From: Solanum dulcamara
Lineage: Eukaryota > Streptophyta > Magnoliopsida > Solanales > Solanaceae
Assembly (NCBI RefSeq): GCF_947179165.1
Contig: NC_077242.1
Location: 1,302,001 to 1,366,000 of the forward strand
Length of the DNA: 64,000 nt
Reading direction: 5' to 3'
The notes beneath the pieces are model-generated. The model ran no database searches. It worked only from the letters and a program-made list of their open reading frames with translations, and was not told the DNA's origin. The position numbers and the translations under genes were made by a program. Below are positions 24,129 to 36,400 of this stretch, piece after piece (the first letter of the stretch is position 1; each line of letters begins with the position of its first letter).

Positions 24129-27100
24129 TCAACAATGTTGTGGTCTGTAATACTTCGGAGGCATAGATGGGCATCCTTCATTCATATGGGGGTACACATC
24201 CATACTATTGTATCCAGGTAATTCCATCCGGTACTTTCCTCGAATTTGACAGAAAGGAAGGTTCACATTATCATCTGCATTGCACCACTTCGGCAACCGG
24301 CTTGAATTGTTCTCAAAAAACTTGAGAGAGTAAGCATCTTTAATCTGCACTCACAGCAATAAATACGATACTTTTCGAACTATAGAAGTTGAATCCAACA
24401 TGAGACTTTCCATGAGTTTTTCCATGAGATGAACCACCAGGCCTCAGGGTCAAACAGAAAACAAGTAATGCAAGACTTGTAGTTTTCTTGCTTTCCCAAT
24501 GATAAAACAATGATGCAATAGTTTCACAAACATGAACAATTTTAAGATAGAGGATTGGATAACTTTCCAAGAATTGAAATACTTCTGGTTTTAAATTGGT
24601 CACTAACTTTTACATTTTTTAGCATTAGGATACTGAAAGGTATGCAAGAGTACAGTAAAAGAGTTCTCTAATTTAGGGAAGTGGAGCAAGGATTGACAAA
24701 AAACAAACAATTACGTACAACATTTTATTTGGAGCTTAACAGAATTGGAGCAAGGATTGACGAAAACATATATTTAGTAGGGATGTGAAGAATAATGGGA
24801 AAAACGAGCGAAAGATACGTCACAACAGATACAGACATGTTCCCCAAAAAAAAGGCTGTCCCACAGAAAAACAAAAAAAGAGAAAGAAAAGCAGTTTCAG
24901 ATTCATACAAGTACATACCATGTAAATGCCCTGGAAACCAACTGAAAAGTGGAAAATAAAGAACACAAACTCACCGTGAATTCCGTAACCTGAATTGAGC
25001 TTGCAAGTTCACCAAATAATCCTGCTTCCTTGTACATTTCAAGAATAAAAGCTACACATGATGTTGACTTTCCATCGCTATAAACCCAATCATCCTGCTC
25101 TGGAATAGCCAATAACTTGGCAAAAGAGGATTTACGCTTTTCAACTTCAACAAGTATATCGGGAAGAGTAAGGTTCTGCATGGAACAATATGGATTAGCA
25201 TGTAGTACTATATACCAGTTACCAGTTTTGCTTGAGATATATGAGAGTTAACAAAGCAGAGTATATTTTCAGTGCAATAATGGTTTTATGTCATCAACCT
25301 CTGCAAATCAGTATTCTGATCTTCTTTAACTTAGTTACTCAATCAGTTGCTTTAATTAATAGAGTTTTGTCCACTGTTTTTATCTCAACAAACAGAGGCA
25401 TCTCATGAATGTGATCATACAAAAACATAACCTGAGTTCCGAGTCGCTTGTTCAAGGCTTCATTCCACATGTTAGCAGCATATGCAGGCTGAAGTTGGTT
25501 CCAAACAGTCATGACAGAAGCAACCTGCACCACACATCACTAAAACATCGGCAACAATTACATAAAATAACAGGTTAATATTTAATTAGCAGGAATCTTT
25601 TTCTTGTATTTTTAAATACATACGAATAGGAGAGCGACAACTGGCTGAATCTAAGTGGAGCATGTACCAAGGCCACTCTGGCACTTTCAATTTGCAGGAA
25701 TATAGTAACAGCTATTCAACATACAAAAACCAAGTGCCACATGACCCACTTTATCTATAAATGCCTGTCATTTCTACTTGCTTAATGCAATTATTGTCTC
25801 TTCCCATCCCTGACCGTTCATCCTCCTAAATTTCAGATTCCAATTGTCTTTCTGATATCACATAGAGTAATTTCAAGCTCATCCATGACTCTATGGTGTT
25901 TCAAGGTTCTTACACCAGAACAAAACCATTTCATCTCTCAAGAGGACACAAGATAATAACCGATCATCTATTCACTGCTTAAGCATCACATGCATGCTTT
26001 TTGGAGTTCTATGGAACACTTGACTCATAATAGAATGTTATAGCAGTGAATTTGAGCTCCACGAGAAGAAATTGATGAAAAAATCAAGTTAAAATTCAAA
26101 AGGATATACCCTTATGGAAATCTTGGTACCATTCAATACATGAAACCTGTGTGTGAAATGCATGTTTTTACCCACATTCACTTCATGTGCCAACAATATT
26201 ATTTCACTAGCTAAGCAACTAAATACGCTGAGGTCTATGTTACCCTCTCTTAGTAATTATTTAGTTTATTTGTGAAGACATAATTCAGCAAAGAATAGCT
26301 GACTATAGTCGCAAACCAGAGGAATCAGGAAGTAGAGGACATATGAAAGCAAGCAGCTTCAAATAATGCTGTAAGCACAAAATTGGCTAGACTGTAATAT
26401 GAAATAATATGCATTACCAGATTAGCATCCAAGGGTGAGGGGTAATTTCCATCAATTGTGTCTATCCAGCTAAATATTAAGTTGTGGAAACCATAAGGCA
26501 TGCCTGCCATGCTTTTTGCATATTCCCAAGCAGCAGTTTCATTAAACTTGGCACGGAGGTCAGGGTGCAAAGGGAGCAACGCGATATGTGGATTGGAATC
26601 ATCTTTTGTCAGCTCAAAATCCCACCACTCTTCCCAAGGCAATAAAGCAATAACATCTTCTCCCTGAAAGGAAATGTGAAGAATAAAACTGGTGCAAATA
26701 TAGTATAGAGATTACGTTATTAAATATATGGTCATTCATGCTTAAAGCTTTTCTTATATCTTCAAACTTCCCCAAGGTGCCTCAGCTGAGTCAAATGCCC
26801 AGAACTACAGCACGCATACCTCCCTCTCAATTGTTCACGCCTTGGATATTGTATTGTGTCTACTGGATGCCCACAAATTGCTATCTGGTTAGTTGTGCTT
26901 AAAGTTTGTGCAAATGTTGAATAAGGATCATACCTTTTAATATGATACTCATACAACATGATATTTGAAGTCAACATTATAATAATCATATCCTTAAAAA
27001 AAATATTGTAATAATCATACTAACATTGTAATAACCATATCCTATAAAAACAATATTGTAATAATCATACTAATATCTATAGTTGTATAAGCCACAAAAA

Positions 27101-30079
27101 GTGTTACTTGAGGCTTGCCAGACCACAATTTCAGACTTTATATATTTTTTTCCTTCAGTTTGCTGATTTGAATATCACTCTAATACTTTAATTAATTGTT
27201 CCAACGTGTATCACTTTTATCTCTTGTTTTTTTATTCATTTGGGATAGAGCCCTTTATTCCTAAATGATTGATTTGCTATCAATGCTCCTTATTACTTTG
27301 TTAAAAATCCAGAATTCCCTAAACATAAGTCTTGAAGTTTTTAAGAAACATGAACGAGAAAGTATGAAAAGAGATGAGCTAATATTCTCTATCTCCATTC
27401 TCCTTCTAATCTTCAATTTCTTTATTGCGTAGCAGACATTGCCCTTACTCCCCAATATAACAAAGAGTAAACACCAAATAATAACATAAGGTGTAAAAAC
27501 AAAATAGTGTAGAACACTACCTTATCATTCTCATTTCCAGATTCGCCAACCCATAGTTTTCCTTCGGAGTCTCTCAAGCAAACAGCAGAATGGCCAACAT
27601 AAGCTCCTGATACCCATTTCTCTAAAGTCTCAAAACCACCCCAGCGACCTCTAATTTTTGATATTGCAAGAAAATCTCCAGAATGTATGTCATCAGTATT
27701 AGTAAGATTGGTAACCCATGGCTGCGGGCGTTTTTCAAATGAAGAACCCATATGTTTCTTGAGAAAACCAATATTTGAGTTCTCACCCCATCCAGTGTTC
27801 GTGAACAACGGAAGAACATCCCATAGTGCTGAAAGGGTTCCTAACATTCCTGCTTGCATTAGGAAAATTGAGATACCTTTATGTTTGACCTGTTTCAATT
27901 TTATTCCATTAGTATCATGAATTATGCTTAAATTAGTGCCCTTCTAGCTTCATTTAAGAAATGATTGGGACTCACGTATTCTAACTCAGCCCGAGACTCC
28001 CACTCTTTGATTTCAAGAGTATGTTCACGAGACAATACATAGTAGTCCCATGTTACACGAAATGGGGTTGCAAAGACGTAAAGGTCCATACATGTCCAAC
28101 TGTGTGCATTGCTCACCTGCAAACTATTTTAATTTGAGTACCAATATTGATATATGGAGTAGTTAAAGAATCTCACAGATAAAGCATTGACATTAAAATG
28201 GGAACTCTTCCCATCCAAGCATTGAAAAAAAAGGCACAAGAAATATATCAATAATCTATCCCATATATTATGCCGAGAACAAATAATCATTACTAATAAT
28301 GCATACAGATTTGGCCTTCCAAAATGTTTCAATTCTCAACAAACACCATAACATTGGTATTTCCAACATAGCTGAGCTACAGTTTCAACTAATAAAGCCA
28401 ACATATACTCAATGCAAAGACTGGGGTTCCGTAAAAGGATACCTCTCATCCAGGCGTGTGGAGAAGTTTCAGTGAATAACATTAGTCAGATACAACTCAA
28501 CTTTTAGAGCTTCACATGAAGAGGAGTAGAGCAATGACTCAAGATTAGGTTACTTCAACCCATTTTTCCCACATCAATCTGGCAACCAAATCAAGAGATA
28601 TCTAATAGCAAAGGATATTCAGGACCAGTTGTGAATCACCTATCAATATTCCTCGTAAATATACTCAAAAAGAAATAATGCTAAACACAATCAATGAATC
28701 AATCAACTACGCTCAATCCCAGCTAATTGTGTTCAGCCATATGAATCCTCTATATCCATTGACCATTCCGTTCCATTTGAGCCCATTTAATTCGAATACA
28801 ACTACATAATTTGTATTTCAAGGCAAATTATGGATTCTTTTCTCTAAAGCAATAGGATCTTATATTTATACAAGTCTCAAACCAGACTAAGAAAACAACT
28901 GTTTAAACACCATACTTAAGTGTAACACTGATAACTAATCCTCAGAAAAAATACTAAACGCAACCCTAAGGGGTTGGCCTGGTGGCAATTGACTTGAGCC
29001 TTGGGATTTGCTCCCTTTCAAGGTCTCAAGTTCGAAACCCACTGGGTGCAAACAATTTCTGAGGGCCATCGGACTGGGTAAAACCTGAATTAACCGTGGT
29101 GCACTTGCGGGAAAATCCTTGCCGAGGGCCTTTGCACCCCCGGGATTAGTCGGGGCTCTAAGAGACTCGGACACCCGGTGCAAATCAAAAAAAATAAAGG
29201 CAGATCTCCAGTACTATTTACGAGTTCACGTGAAGCCAATAGCTTTTAATTGAGTCCTGTATATGTAATAAGAAATCCACTAAATATCAATAAATGTTTG
29301 ACCGTGAACCTAGTTATTATTGTATATTAACTTGAGGTTGCTAGCGAACTCATAAAATTCAAATCTTCAATCCGCCTTAGTTCCCAAACTCCCCAATAAA
29401 GAACCATATTGACTTATAAGCTATAACTACCCAGAAGTTATTCTTTGGTATAAAGTTGCACTCAATCAATAGAGACATGAATAAGAACTTCTATCTAAGA
29501 AAAACAACGAAAGATACAGCAAAACAATATGAAGTTTTCAAAAATAGCTATTGCAAGTAGTTACTTGAATAGAAAATCTTAGTAGCACTGTTGATTAACT
29601 AGCTAACTTTCAGCTTGTTAGTGACGGTTCGATTCCCACCTTGTAATCACCTTCCCCATTTCCCCCTGCCCCCAATTCCTTTTTTTTCTTTTTACTTGAA
29701 TAGACCAACACCCACGTGGAAAAAAAAAAAAACTAAAATAGCAAAATAGATTTGGGGAAACCTTAATATGAAGGGTTCCTCCACCAAATTGACTATTAGA
29801 TTTGTTATGAAGCTCCAACCAAGCAATATTCTTGTAAAAGCAAGCACCTTTCCACTCCAGTGTGTTATTCCCTTCAATTGAAGCAACCCCAACAAAAGTG
29901 GGCATGATATCCACTGCACTATAAAGGGAGTTTAGTATAGGCCAAGAGACTTGTCTTGGTAATAATGGCAAAATATCTTTTGGATGAAATGGTGTTTTAA
30001 ACCCATGAATCTGCCATGACAAAAGCTGAAAAAGGAACAAGAAAGTGATAAAGCTGTGATTTTTCGAGATTATAGCCAT
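24129..30079 (-). CDS. Secreted protein of unknown function with permuted NlpC/P60 (papain-like) pattern, tandem copy A
   Basis: A 527-residue protein in seven exons: 30079-29762, 28116-27976, 27889-27521, 26663-26418, 25524-25432, 25175-24975 and 24344-24129, all GT-AG and phase 0. A signal peptide (FITFLFLFQLLSWQIHG) leads. Arabidopsis At5g54870 and At4g27020, as I recall them, are homologues labelled without support as inositol-phosphate 5-phosphatases; no such motif is seen. What I see is HSGDFLAIS (about 222-230), YVGHSAVCLRDSEGKLWVGES (H253, E269), AKSMAGMPYGFHNLIFSW (about 325-341) and GKSTSCVAFILEMYKEAG (C429). The order GD - GH - ES - GxPY - C is that of permuted NlpC/P60 hydrolases, where His precedes Cys. 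The hydrolase role is inference; the gene structure is firm. Introns hold two SINEs. Confidence 0.85.
27002..27085. repeat. Short direct repeat in intron 3 of copy A
   Basis: AATATTGTAATAATCATACTAA occurs twice about 50 bp apart, with a shorter ACATTGTAATAACCATA between. A small local duplication without coding meaning. Confidence 0.5.
28966..29196 (+). mobile_element. Full-length tRNA-derived SINE in intron 1 of copy A
   Basis: An A-box-like GGCCTGGTGGCAATTG (about 28976) and B box CAAGTTCGAAACCC (about 29027) stand at tRNA spacing. They are followed by a 3' region with CGAGGGCCTTTGCACCCCC and an A-rich tail ending near 29196. No clear target duplication is visible. Antisense to the host gene. 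Confidence 0.75.
29561..29704 (+). mobile_element. Short SINE with 13 bp target duplication in intron 1 of copy A
   Basis: The body at 29574-29691 carries a B box (GGTTCGATTCC, about 29626) and ends in a T-rich tail. TTACTTGAATAGA is repeated exactly at 29561-29573 and 29692-29704. It lies 58 bp from the exon 1 splice donor. Confidence 0.8.
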
Positions 30080-30569
30080 GGTTGTCTTCTATGGAAGCTT
30101 TGTTTGTTCAATAGATGTCTATTTCAAGAAAATTGGACTCCACAGCTCATAGAAAATGGATTTTCCACCATTTATCTGAATTTAGCTTACGTGAAGATCT
30201 TTCCAGTTTTATTTATTTCGACTTTCTGACGAGAAAATGACAAAAATGGTCGTTTGAGCACATTGAATAGTTCTAATTTATAAGTCAATCAGAAGTTAAT
30301 ATTTTTGGGAGTTTCACCATGTTTTTCATTATGAATTTTTTTTTAAAAAAATATATATATTTACAAAAGTGAAAAATGATATTCCAAAATAGGAATTTTG
30401 TTTTCTATTAACGTAAATTGATATCAAGTTGAACTCTAGAATCTTATAGCCACATATGTTTTTCGAAATTTCAACTCAAAAAAAAATAAAAAATTATGGC
30501 CAAACACAGCCTAGTTGGATATTTTATACTTTTTCCGTTTTTATTTATTTGTCTGATTTGAATTTAGTA

Positions 30570-30780
30570 CTCCATCCGTCCCATTTTAGTTATCGTGATA
30601 AAGTTTTGCACAATTCTTAAAAAATATTAATTAAAAGAGTTATTTGACTAATATACCTCTTATTAATTTTTTGATCTTTATCTATTTTTGTGTCTCTTAA
30701 TACAAGAATAATTCTCTGTTGATTGCTTAAATTGACAACTATTTTTAATATACATAACAACTAATTTGGGACGGAGGGAG
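30570..30780. mobile_element. Stowaway MITE with TA target duplication
   Basis: Left end CTCCATCCGTCCCA and right end TGGGACGGAGGGAG are inverted repeats with one mismatch, each flanked by TA (30568-30569 and 30781-30782). The 211 bp AT-rich body is typical of Stowaway. Confidence 0.88.
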
Positions 30781-31639
30781 TATGGAGTTTGAGAAAGTAA
30801 TAAAAAAATTTGAACCTTGTGGCCAAATCAAAGATATATAAAATATATTAAAATATCTTTTAATCTTATATACTTAAATATATCACGTGAAAATATAGAA
30901 CTAAAAGGTTATAAGTGAAGTAAAGACCAAAGAGTCATTCCTTTTAAATGGGATAATAAAAAATGTAAAATAGATAAATTAAAATACAGAGAGTAATTTA
31001 TATACCTTAGATTTATTAGAAATAAAGATTTTATCATAAAAACTAACACTAAAAGGATATGAAAATCAATCATCCTAAAATATACAACACAAAAAACTAC
31101 ACTAACGCTAAAAGGATATGAAAACTAGCAGATATTACAGATGAAAAAGTTGCACTAAACTTTAGAAATAAATAAAAATAGTAGAAATTATAAAAATTGT
31201 ACCAAATGTAAGTTCCAACTATTTTTTTTCTCCGTAAATTCCATTAAATATAAAGAAATAGACAAAAATGAGTAAATATTTGACAGTACTAAAAATATTA
31301 ACTTTTGATAAATTTGAAGAACTAAAAGGTACAATTTTAAACGTTTTAGTCATTTTCTCAATTTAGAAAAAAAGTTTTTTTTCTTAACTTTAGTTTCATT
31401 ATTTTAATTATTTTTTTTGTCAATCTACGTTTTCGTCTACATTACGCAATAGTGATAGGAAAGAAAATACCTCGAATATACTTATAACAAATATTTCATC
31501 ATCCTCAGTATTGATCACATAATTTTGCTTGTACGCAAGTTCAAGGGAAAAAAAGAGTTCGATACATACTAACTTAGTTTTCGTGAGAATATTTTTTTTT
31601 TTATTGGGACGTTCGCTCTTAGAAATGAATATGTAGTGT

Positions 31640-31890
31640 GCAATTCGAAATTATTTGGACTCTAATAGAACTATCAAATATGAAGTGGGGAATCATAACT
31701 CTGGATTTAATCGAGTTTCAATGAGGGTACTGAACGTCGAGTAGGAAAACATAACTTGAAATTATATCAGTTTGGATTTAGTTAGACTCCAATATGACTA
31801 TTGAATGTTGAGTGGAAAATCATCACTCTGAATTGCTGCCGCTGAATTGCTCATTTTAAATTTAGTTGGATTTCAATATGACTTTGGTCA
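31640..31890. repeat. Three or four degenerate copies of an 80-90 bp unit
   Basis: Variants of GGATTTAGTTAGACTCCAAT, TACTGAACGTCGAG and GGAAAATCATCACTCTGAAT recur at roughly 85 bp steps. They are diverged, so only the register is clear. Confidence 0.45.
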
Positions 31891-32580
31891 TTGCTGTGAA
31901 CGGTAAAAGAAGTGAGTATTTCCAAATTGTTTGGAATTGAACGAATAAGCAAATATAAATATCAGAAAGAGATTCTTTTTTTTCTATCAGATGATGTCTG
32001 ATATTCATATTAGAATCTGATAATTTGAATTTGTATAGAGAAACTTTATTTTGAAGTAAAATGCTCCATATAAAAAATAATTTCATTTTCAAGATTTACA
32101 CCTAATTTTTTAATTAAAACTAATATATAATTATCATTCCATCATAATGTTCGTGGAACCACAAAAAAATTGTTTGATTTATCATTGGCCCACTTTGTAA
32201 GGGGGAAATGGTGTATTGTCCCTTCTTGTTTCTATTTTGTTAACTACATTTTTTCACTTTCCAAGGACAAAATCTATCTCGACTAATAAATAGAATGAAA
32301 ATTTTATTATATTATTTTTTTTAAAAATAATCAGTGATTTAAGAAAATGGCTTTAGAAATAACTATAGCTGATAATAAAGATGAATTAGGAATTAAGTAA
32401 TAAATTTTATCTTCATTTTCCAAAATAGACAAATAAAAAAAAATATTTATTTTAAATATAGTGAACAAATAAAAGTAAACCGATAAGAGTCTTTTAACTA
32501 AACATCAAAAAGGTAAAAACATATTCTCTTTTCTCTTTTACCCTTATCCCAAATTAAATTTCTGTTTTTTTTTCTGGTAA

Positions 32581-32870
32581 GCATCTTTTTTTGCCCTTAA
32601 ACACCATTTATAATGTTCATTGCTCATCATCCCAAATTAGATTTCTGTTTTTGGTCTTCTAAGCATGTTTTTGCCCTTAAAACACCATTTAGAATGGTCA
32701 TTGCTCAATCAAGTTTTAAACTTTGCTCTTGTAACCATGTTTTTGCCCTAAAACAACATTTAGAATGGTCATTGCTCAATCAAGTTTTAAACTTTGCTCT
32801 TGTAAGCATGTTTTTGCCCTAAAACAACATTTAGAATGGTCATTGCTCAATCAAGTTTTAAACTTATTTA
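32581..32870. repeat. Tandem array, 71 bp unit, about three copies plus a diverged first copy
   Basis: AGAATGGTCATTGCTCAATC starts at 32691, 32762 and 32833, an exact 71 bp period, and the last copies are almost identical. An older variant (ATAATGTTCATTGCTCATC, about 32610) lies one longer unit upstream. The unit also contains CATGTTTTTGCCCT. The open frame across it is an accident of repetition. Confidence 0.85.
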
Positions 32871-32871
32871 C

Positions 32872-32960
32872 AACAACGGTGTCAGAACCAGCTTGCGTGC
32901 ACCTCAACTAATTCCACGGATTACCTTATACATCCTACCAGCACAACATTGCAAGGCAAC
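32872..32960 (-). repeat. SINE 3' fragment
   Basis: GCTTGCGTGCACCTCAACTA and ATTCCACGGATTACC are the reverse complement of the 3' half of the SINE at 55076. Confidence 0.55.
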
Positions 32961-33444
32961 TTTATAATGAAAGCTGAATGTAGATCTCTTAAAGATTGAA
33001 GGCATATAGATGCAACTAAAATTTCACTTCAAATACCAACCTTTTTTCTGTATGTACAAGTTCTTGGGGATTCATTTTCCTGATTTCGTTCCATATAAAA
33101 CTAAATAACAACATAGTCAGTGTGAATAAAAACAAGGAAATTGTCAATCTAACATTCCTGGCTGTGCGATATTCATTGAAGAAGCATTGGAAGACCAAAC
33201 TTTGTACAAACTCTTGAATAAGAGCAACATATATGGCTAACAGCAACCTTGTATATCCTAGGCATTGTACTAGTCCTTGAGAACTGATCGATGAGTGAAA
33301 AACTATATGCAATGTGCTAGTTAAAGTGTGTGACCATCTCATCTAAAAAAATAAGTTGTTAGAAGAAGCTGACTTGTATTTACTTAATTATGTTTTCAAC
33401 AATGCTGACCTTTGATACTTACGAGGAAGATGGGGAAAACCTTG

Positions 33445-36400
33445 TCAACAACCTTGTGGTCTATAATATTTCGGAGGCATAGATGGACATCTTTCATTCA
33501 TATGAGGGTACAGATCCATACTATTGTATCCAGGTAATTCCATGCGGTACTTTCCTCGAATTTGACAGAAAGGAAGCTTCACAGTGTCATCAGCATTGCA
33601 CCACTTTGGCAACCGGCTTGAATTGTTTTCGAATAAGTTGAGAGTATAAGCATCTTTTATCTGCAGTTCCAACAATAAACGACATCAATTCCTGAAACTC
33701 TAGAACTGGAGTCCAACATAGAAAGACACTTCGCTAGAGGAGACAGACATGTTAATCAGAAGAAACGGAAAGGCAGTTTCAGATTCATCAAGTACATCAC
33801 CGAGGCAAATGCCCAAGTAACCAACCAAATCAGGAAAACAGACAATACTTCAAAATCTATCTGACAAACTCACCGTGAATTCTGTAACCTGAATTGAGTT
33901 CGCAAGTTCACCAAATAGTCCTCCTTCCTTGTACATTTCAAGAATAAAAGCAACACATGATGTTGACTTGCCATCGCTATAAACCCACTCATCCTGCTCT
34001 GGAATAGCCAACAATTTGGCAAAAGAGGATCCGCGCTTTTCGACTTCAACAAGTATATCGGGAAGACTAAGGTTCTGCATGGAACAAAATGGGTCAGCAT
34101 TCGGTATTGAATTTTATCAAGTCAATGATTGAGGTTTACACTGACTAATGAGTTTCGCTTGAGATATCTGAGAGTTAATTGAACATGCGATATTTCAGGC
34201 CAAATAATAGTTTATAACATCAACATTTGTAACTACAGAATCAGATCCACTTTATATAGCTATTAAGCGAGAAACATATTAAACCTAGCAGCTGCTTCAA
34301 GAGTATTTTGTCCACTAATTGCCTTAACAAAAAGAGGATTTCATGAAAGTGATTAAAAAAAAATATATAACCTGAGTTCCAAGTCGTTTGTTTAAGGCTT
34401 CATTCCACAAGTTAGAACCATATTCAGGCTCTATTTGGTTCCAAACAGTCATGACAGAAGCCACCTGCACTACCAGCCATGTAGTTAACAACAATAACAA
34501 AAAGTAACATGTAATATCATAAATGCAGCAACATACAGTAGCAGCTATCTACAACACAAAAACCAAGTACCACGATTACCCACCTTTATCAACAAAATGC
34601 CCGTTGTTTCTAATTCTCAGAAGTGCCATAGTTCTTATTCTTATCCCTCACCTCTCACCATCATCAACTTTCTAATTTCAATAGTCTTTCTTACATAAAC
34701 GTGATATCTAGTAGCGTAATTTCAACCTCATAAATGATCATACGGTAATTTAAGTTTTTTACAGCAAAACAAGGTTTATTTTCACCTCTCACTAGACACT
34801 AAACCAATCAAATATTTACTGCTTCAGCACACATGCATAACTTATGGAATTCTATGGAACACTTGAATCATAATAGCATGTTTCTAGCAGTCAAATGAAT
34901 CTCCAAGGGAATTCAAAGACAATATCACACGAAAATTCAAAACAGCCACGTACGGAACCTGCAGCTATGAGACCTAAAATAGTTCGAGGCGTCTGTTATT
35001 TCAATATAACTCACAAAGTTTGCTCAATAGTCCGTGTATGAAATTAATGCATTTCACCAAATTTCACTTCATGTGGCCAGCGAAATTACTGCATAAGATG
35101 ATCAACCAATATTCAGGTCTAAGTTAGCTGTTTGTTGTGATTATCTTCTTCTTTATTTTTGAAAGGACATTATGCAGCCAAAGCAGAGATGACTATACTT
35201 GCAAACCAGAGGATTTAGAAAGTACGTAATAGGGCAAACCAAAAATTGGCAAGACAAAAATAGCATGCACTACCAGATGAGCATCCACGGGTGGGGGGTA
35301 ATTTCCATCAATTGTGTCTATCCAGCTAAATATAAGGTTGTGGTAACCATAAGGTTTTCCTGCCATGCTTTGTGCATATTCCCAAGCAGCAGTCTCATTA
35401 AACTTGGCCCGGAGATCAGGGTGCAAAGGGAGCACTGCAATATGTGGATTAGTATTGTCTTTTGTCAGCTCAAACTCCCACCATTCATCCCATGGTAATA
35501 TAGCAATCACATCTTCTCCCTGAAAGGAAACACAAAGAACAATATTGGTGTAAAAATTAGTCATTTAACAATGAAATTTACTCGGAATTATGAATTTCAA
35601 TTCTCAATGTTTGTGAATTCCTGTCTGGATGATTGTTAATTTTGTAAAATAACATGCTAAACAACGGGAAGAGAAGCAAATGTGATGTTAATCAATAACA
35701 TTTTAACACTATTAAAGACTAGAGAAGAAGGCTGAAGAACAAAAAATTTCGAGTTAAAACATCATCAGAAAAATAGTTTTAAAACATCACCTTGTCATTA
35801 TTATGTCCAGACTCGCCAACCCATAGTTTTCCTTTAGCATCTCTCAAGCAAACGGCAGTATGGCCAGCATAAGAACCTGTTGTCCATTTCTCTAGAGTCT
35901 CAAAACCACCCCAAGTACCTCTAATTTTTGATATTGCGAGAAAATCTCCAGAATGAATGTCATCAGTAGTAAGGTTTGTGACCCACGGCTGTGGACGTTC
36001 TTCAAATGAAGCACCCATATGTTTCTCAAGAAAACCAATATTTGACTTCTCGCCCCATCCATTATTGACAAACAAGGGGAGAACATCCCATAGTGCTGAA
36101 AGGGTTCCTAACATTCCTGCTTGCAATAGGAAAATGGACATCCCTCTATTTTTTACCTGTTTCAATTTAGTTGATCCATTAGACTATAACAAATGTATGC
36201 CTAGAATAATGACCAATGAGAATCATTTATGAAACGCTGGTGACTCACATATTCTAACTCAGCTTCAGACTTCCACTCTTTGATTTCAAGGGTATGTTCA
36301 CGAGACAAAAAGTAGTAATCCCACGTTACACGATATGGGGTTGCAAAGATGTAAAGGTCCATACATGTCCAACTGTGTGCATTGCTCACCTGAATAATAT

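Larger units (their letters stand above)
30080..33444. other. Intergenic spacer between the tandem copies
   Basis: About 3.4 kb without a supported gene. It holds the promoter of copy A at the left, a Stowaway MITE, a degenerate repeat, a 71 bp tandem array and a SINE fragment, each listed separately. Confidence 0.6.

Noticed and set aside
29020..29045. B-box and A-box promoter elements suggesting a tRNA gene
   Set aside because: No cloverleaf can be formed; the boxes belong to tRNA-derived SINEs here and at 13984 and 29626.
28935..29183. 82-codon minus-strand frame
   Set aside because: It lies within a full-length SINE, so it is non-coding.
24129..30079. Inositol-1,4,5-trisphosphate 5-phosphatase function for the tandem genes
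   Set aside because: The name is attached to Arabidopsis relatives as I recall, but none of the 5-phosphatase signature motifs is present.
32613..32822. 69-codon plus-strand frame with internal repeats
   Set aside because: It is produced by the 71 bp tandem array and has no other support.
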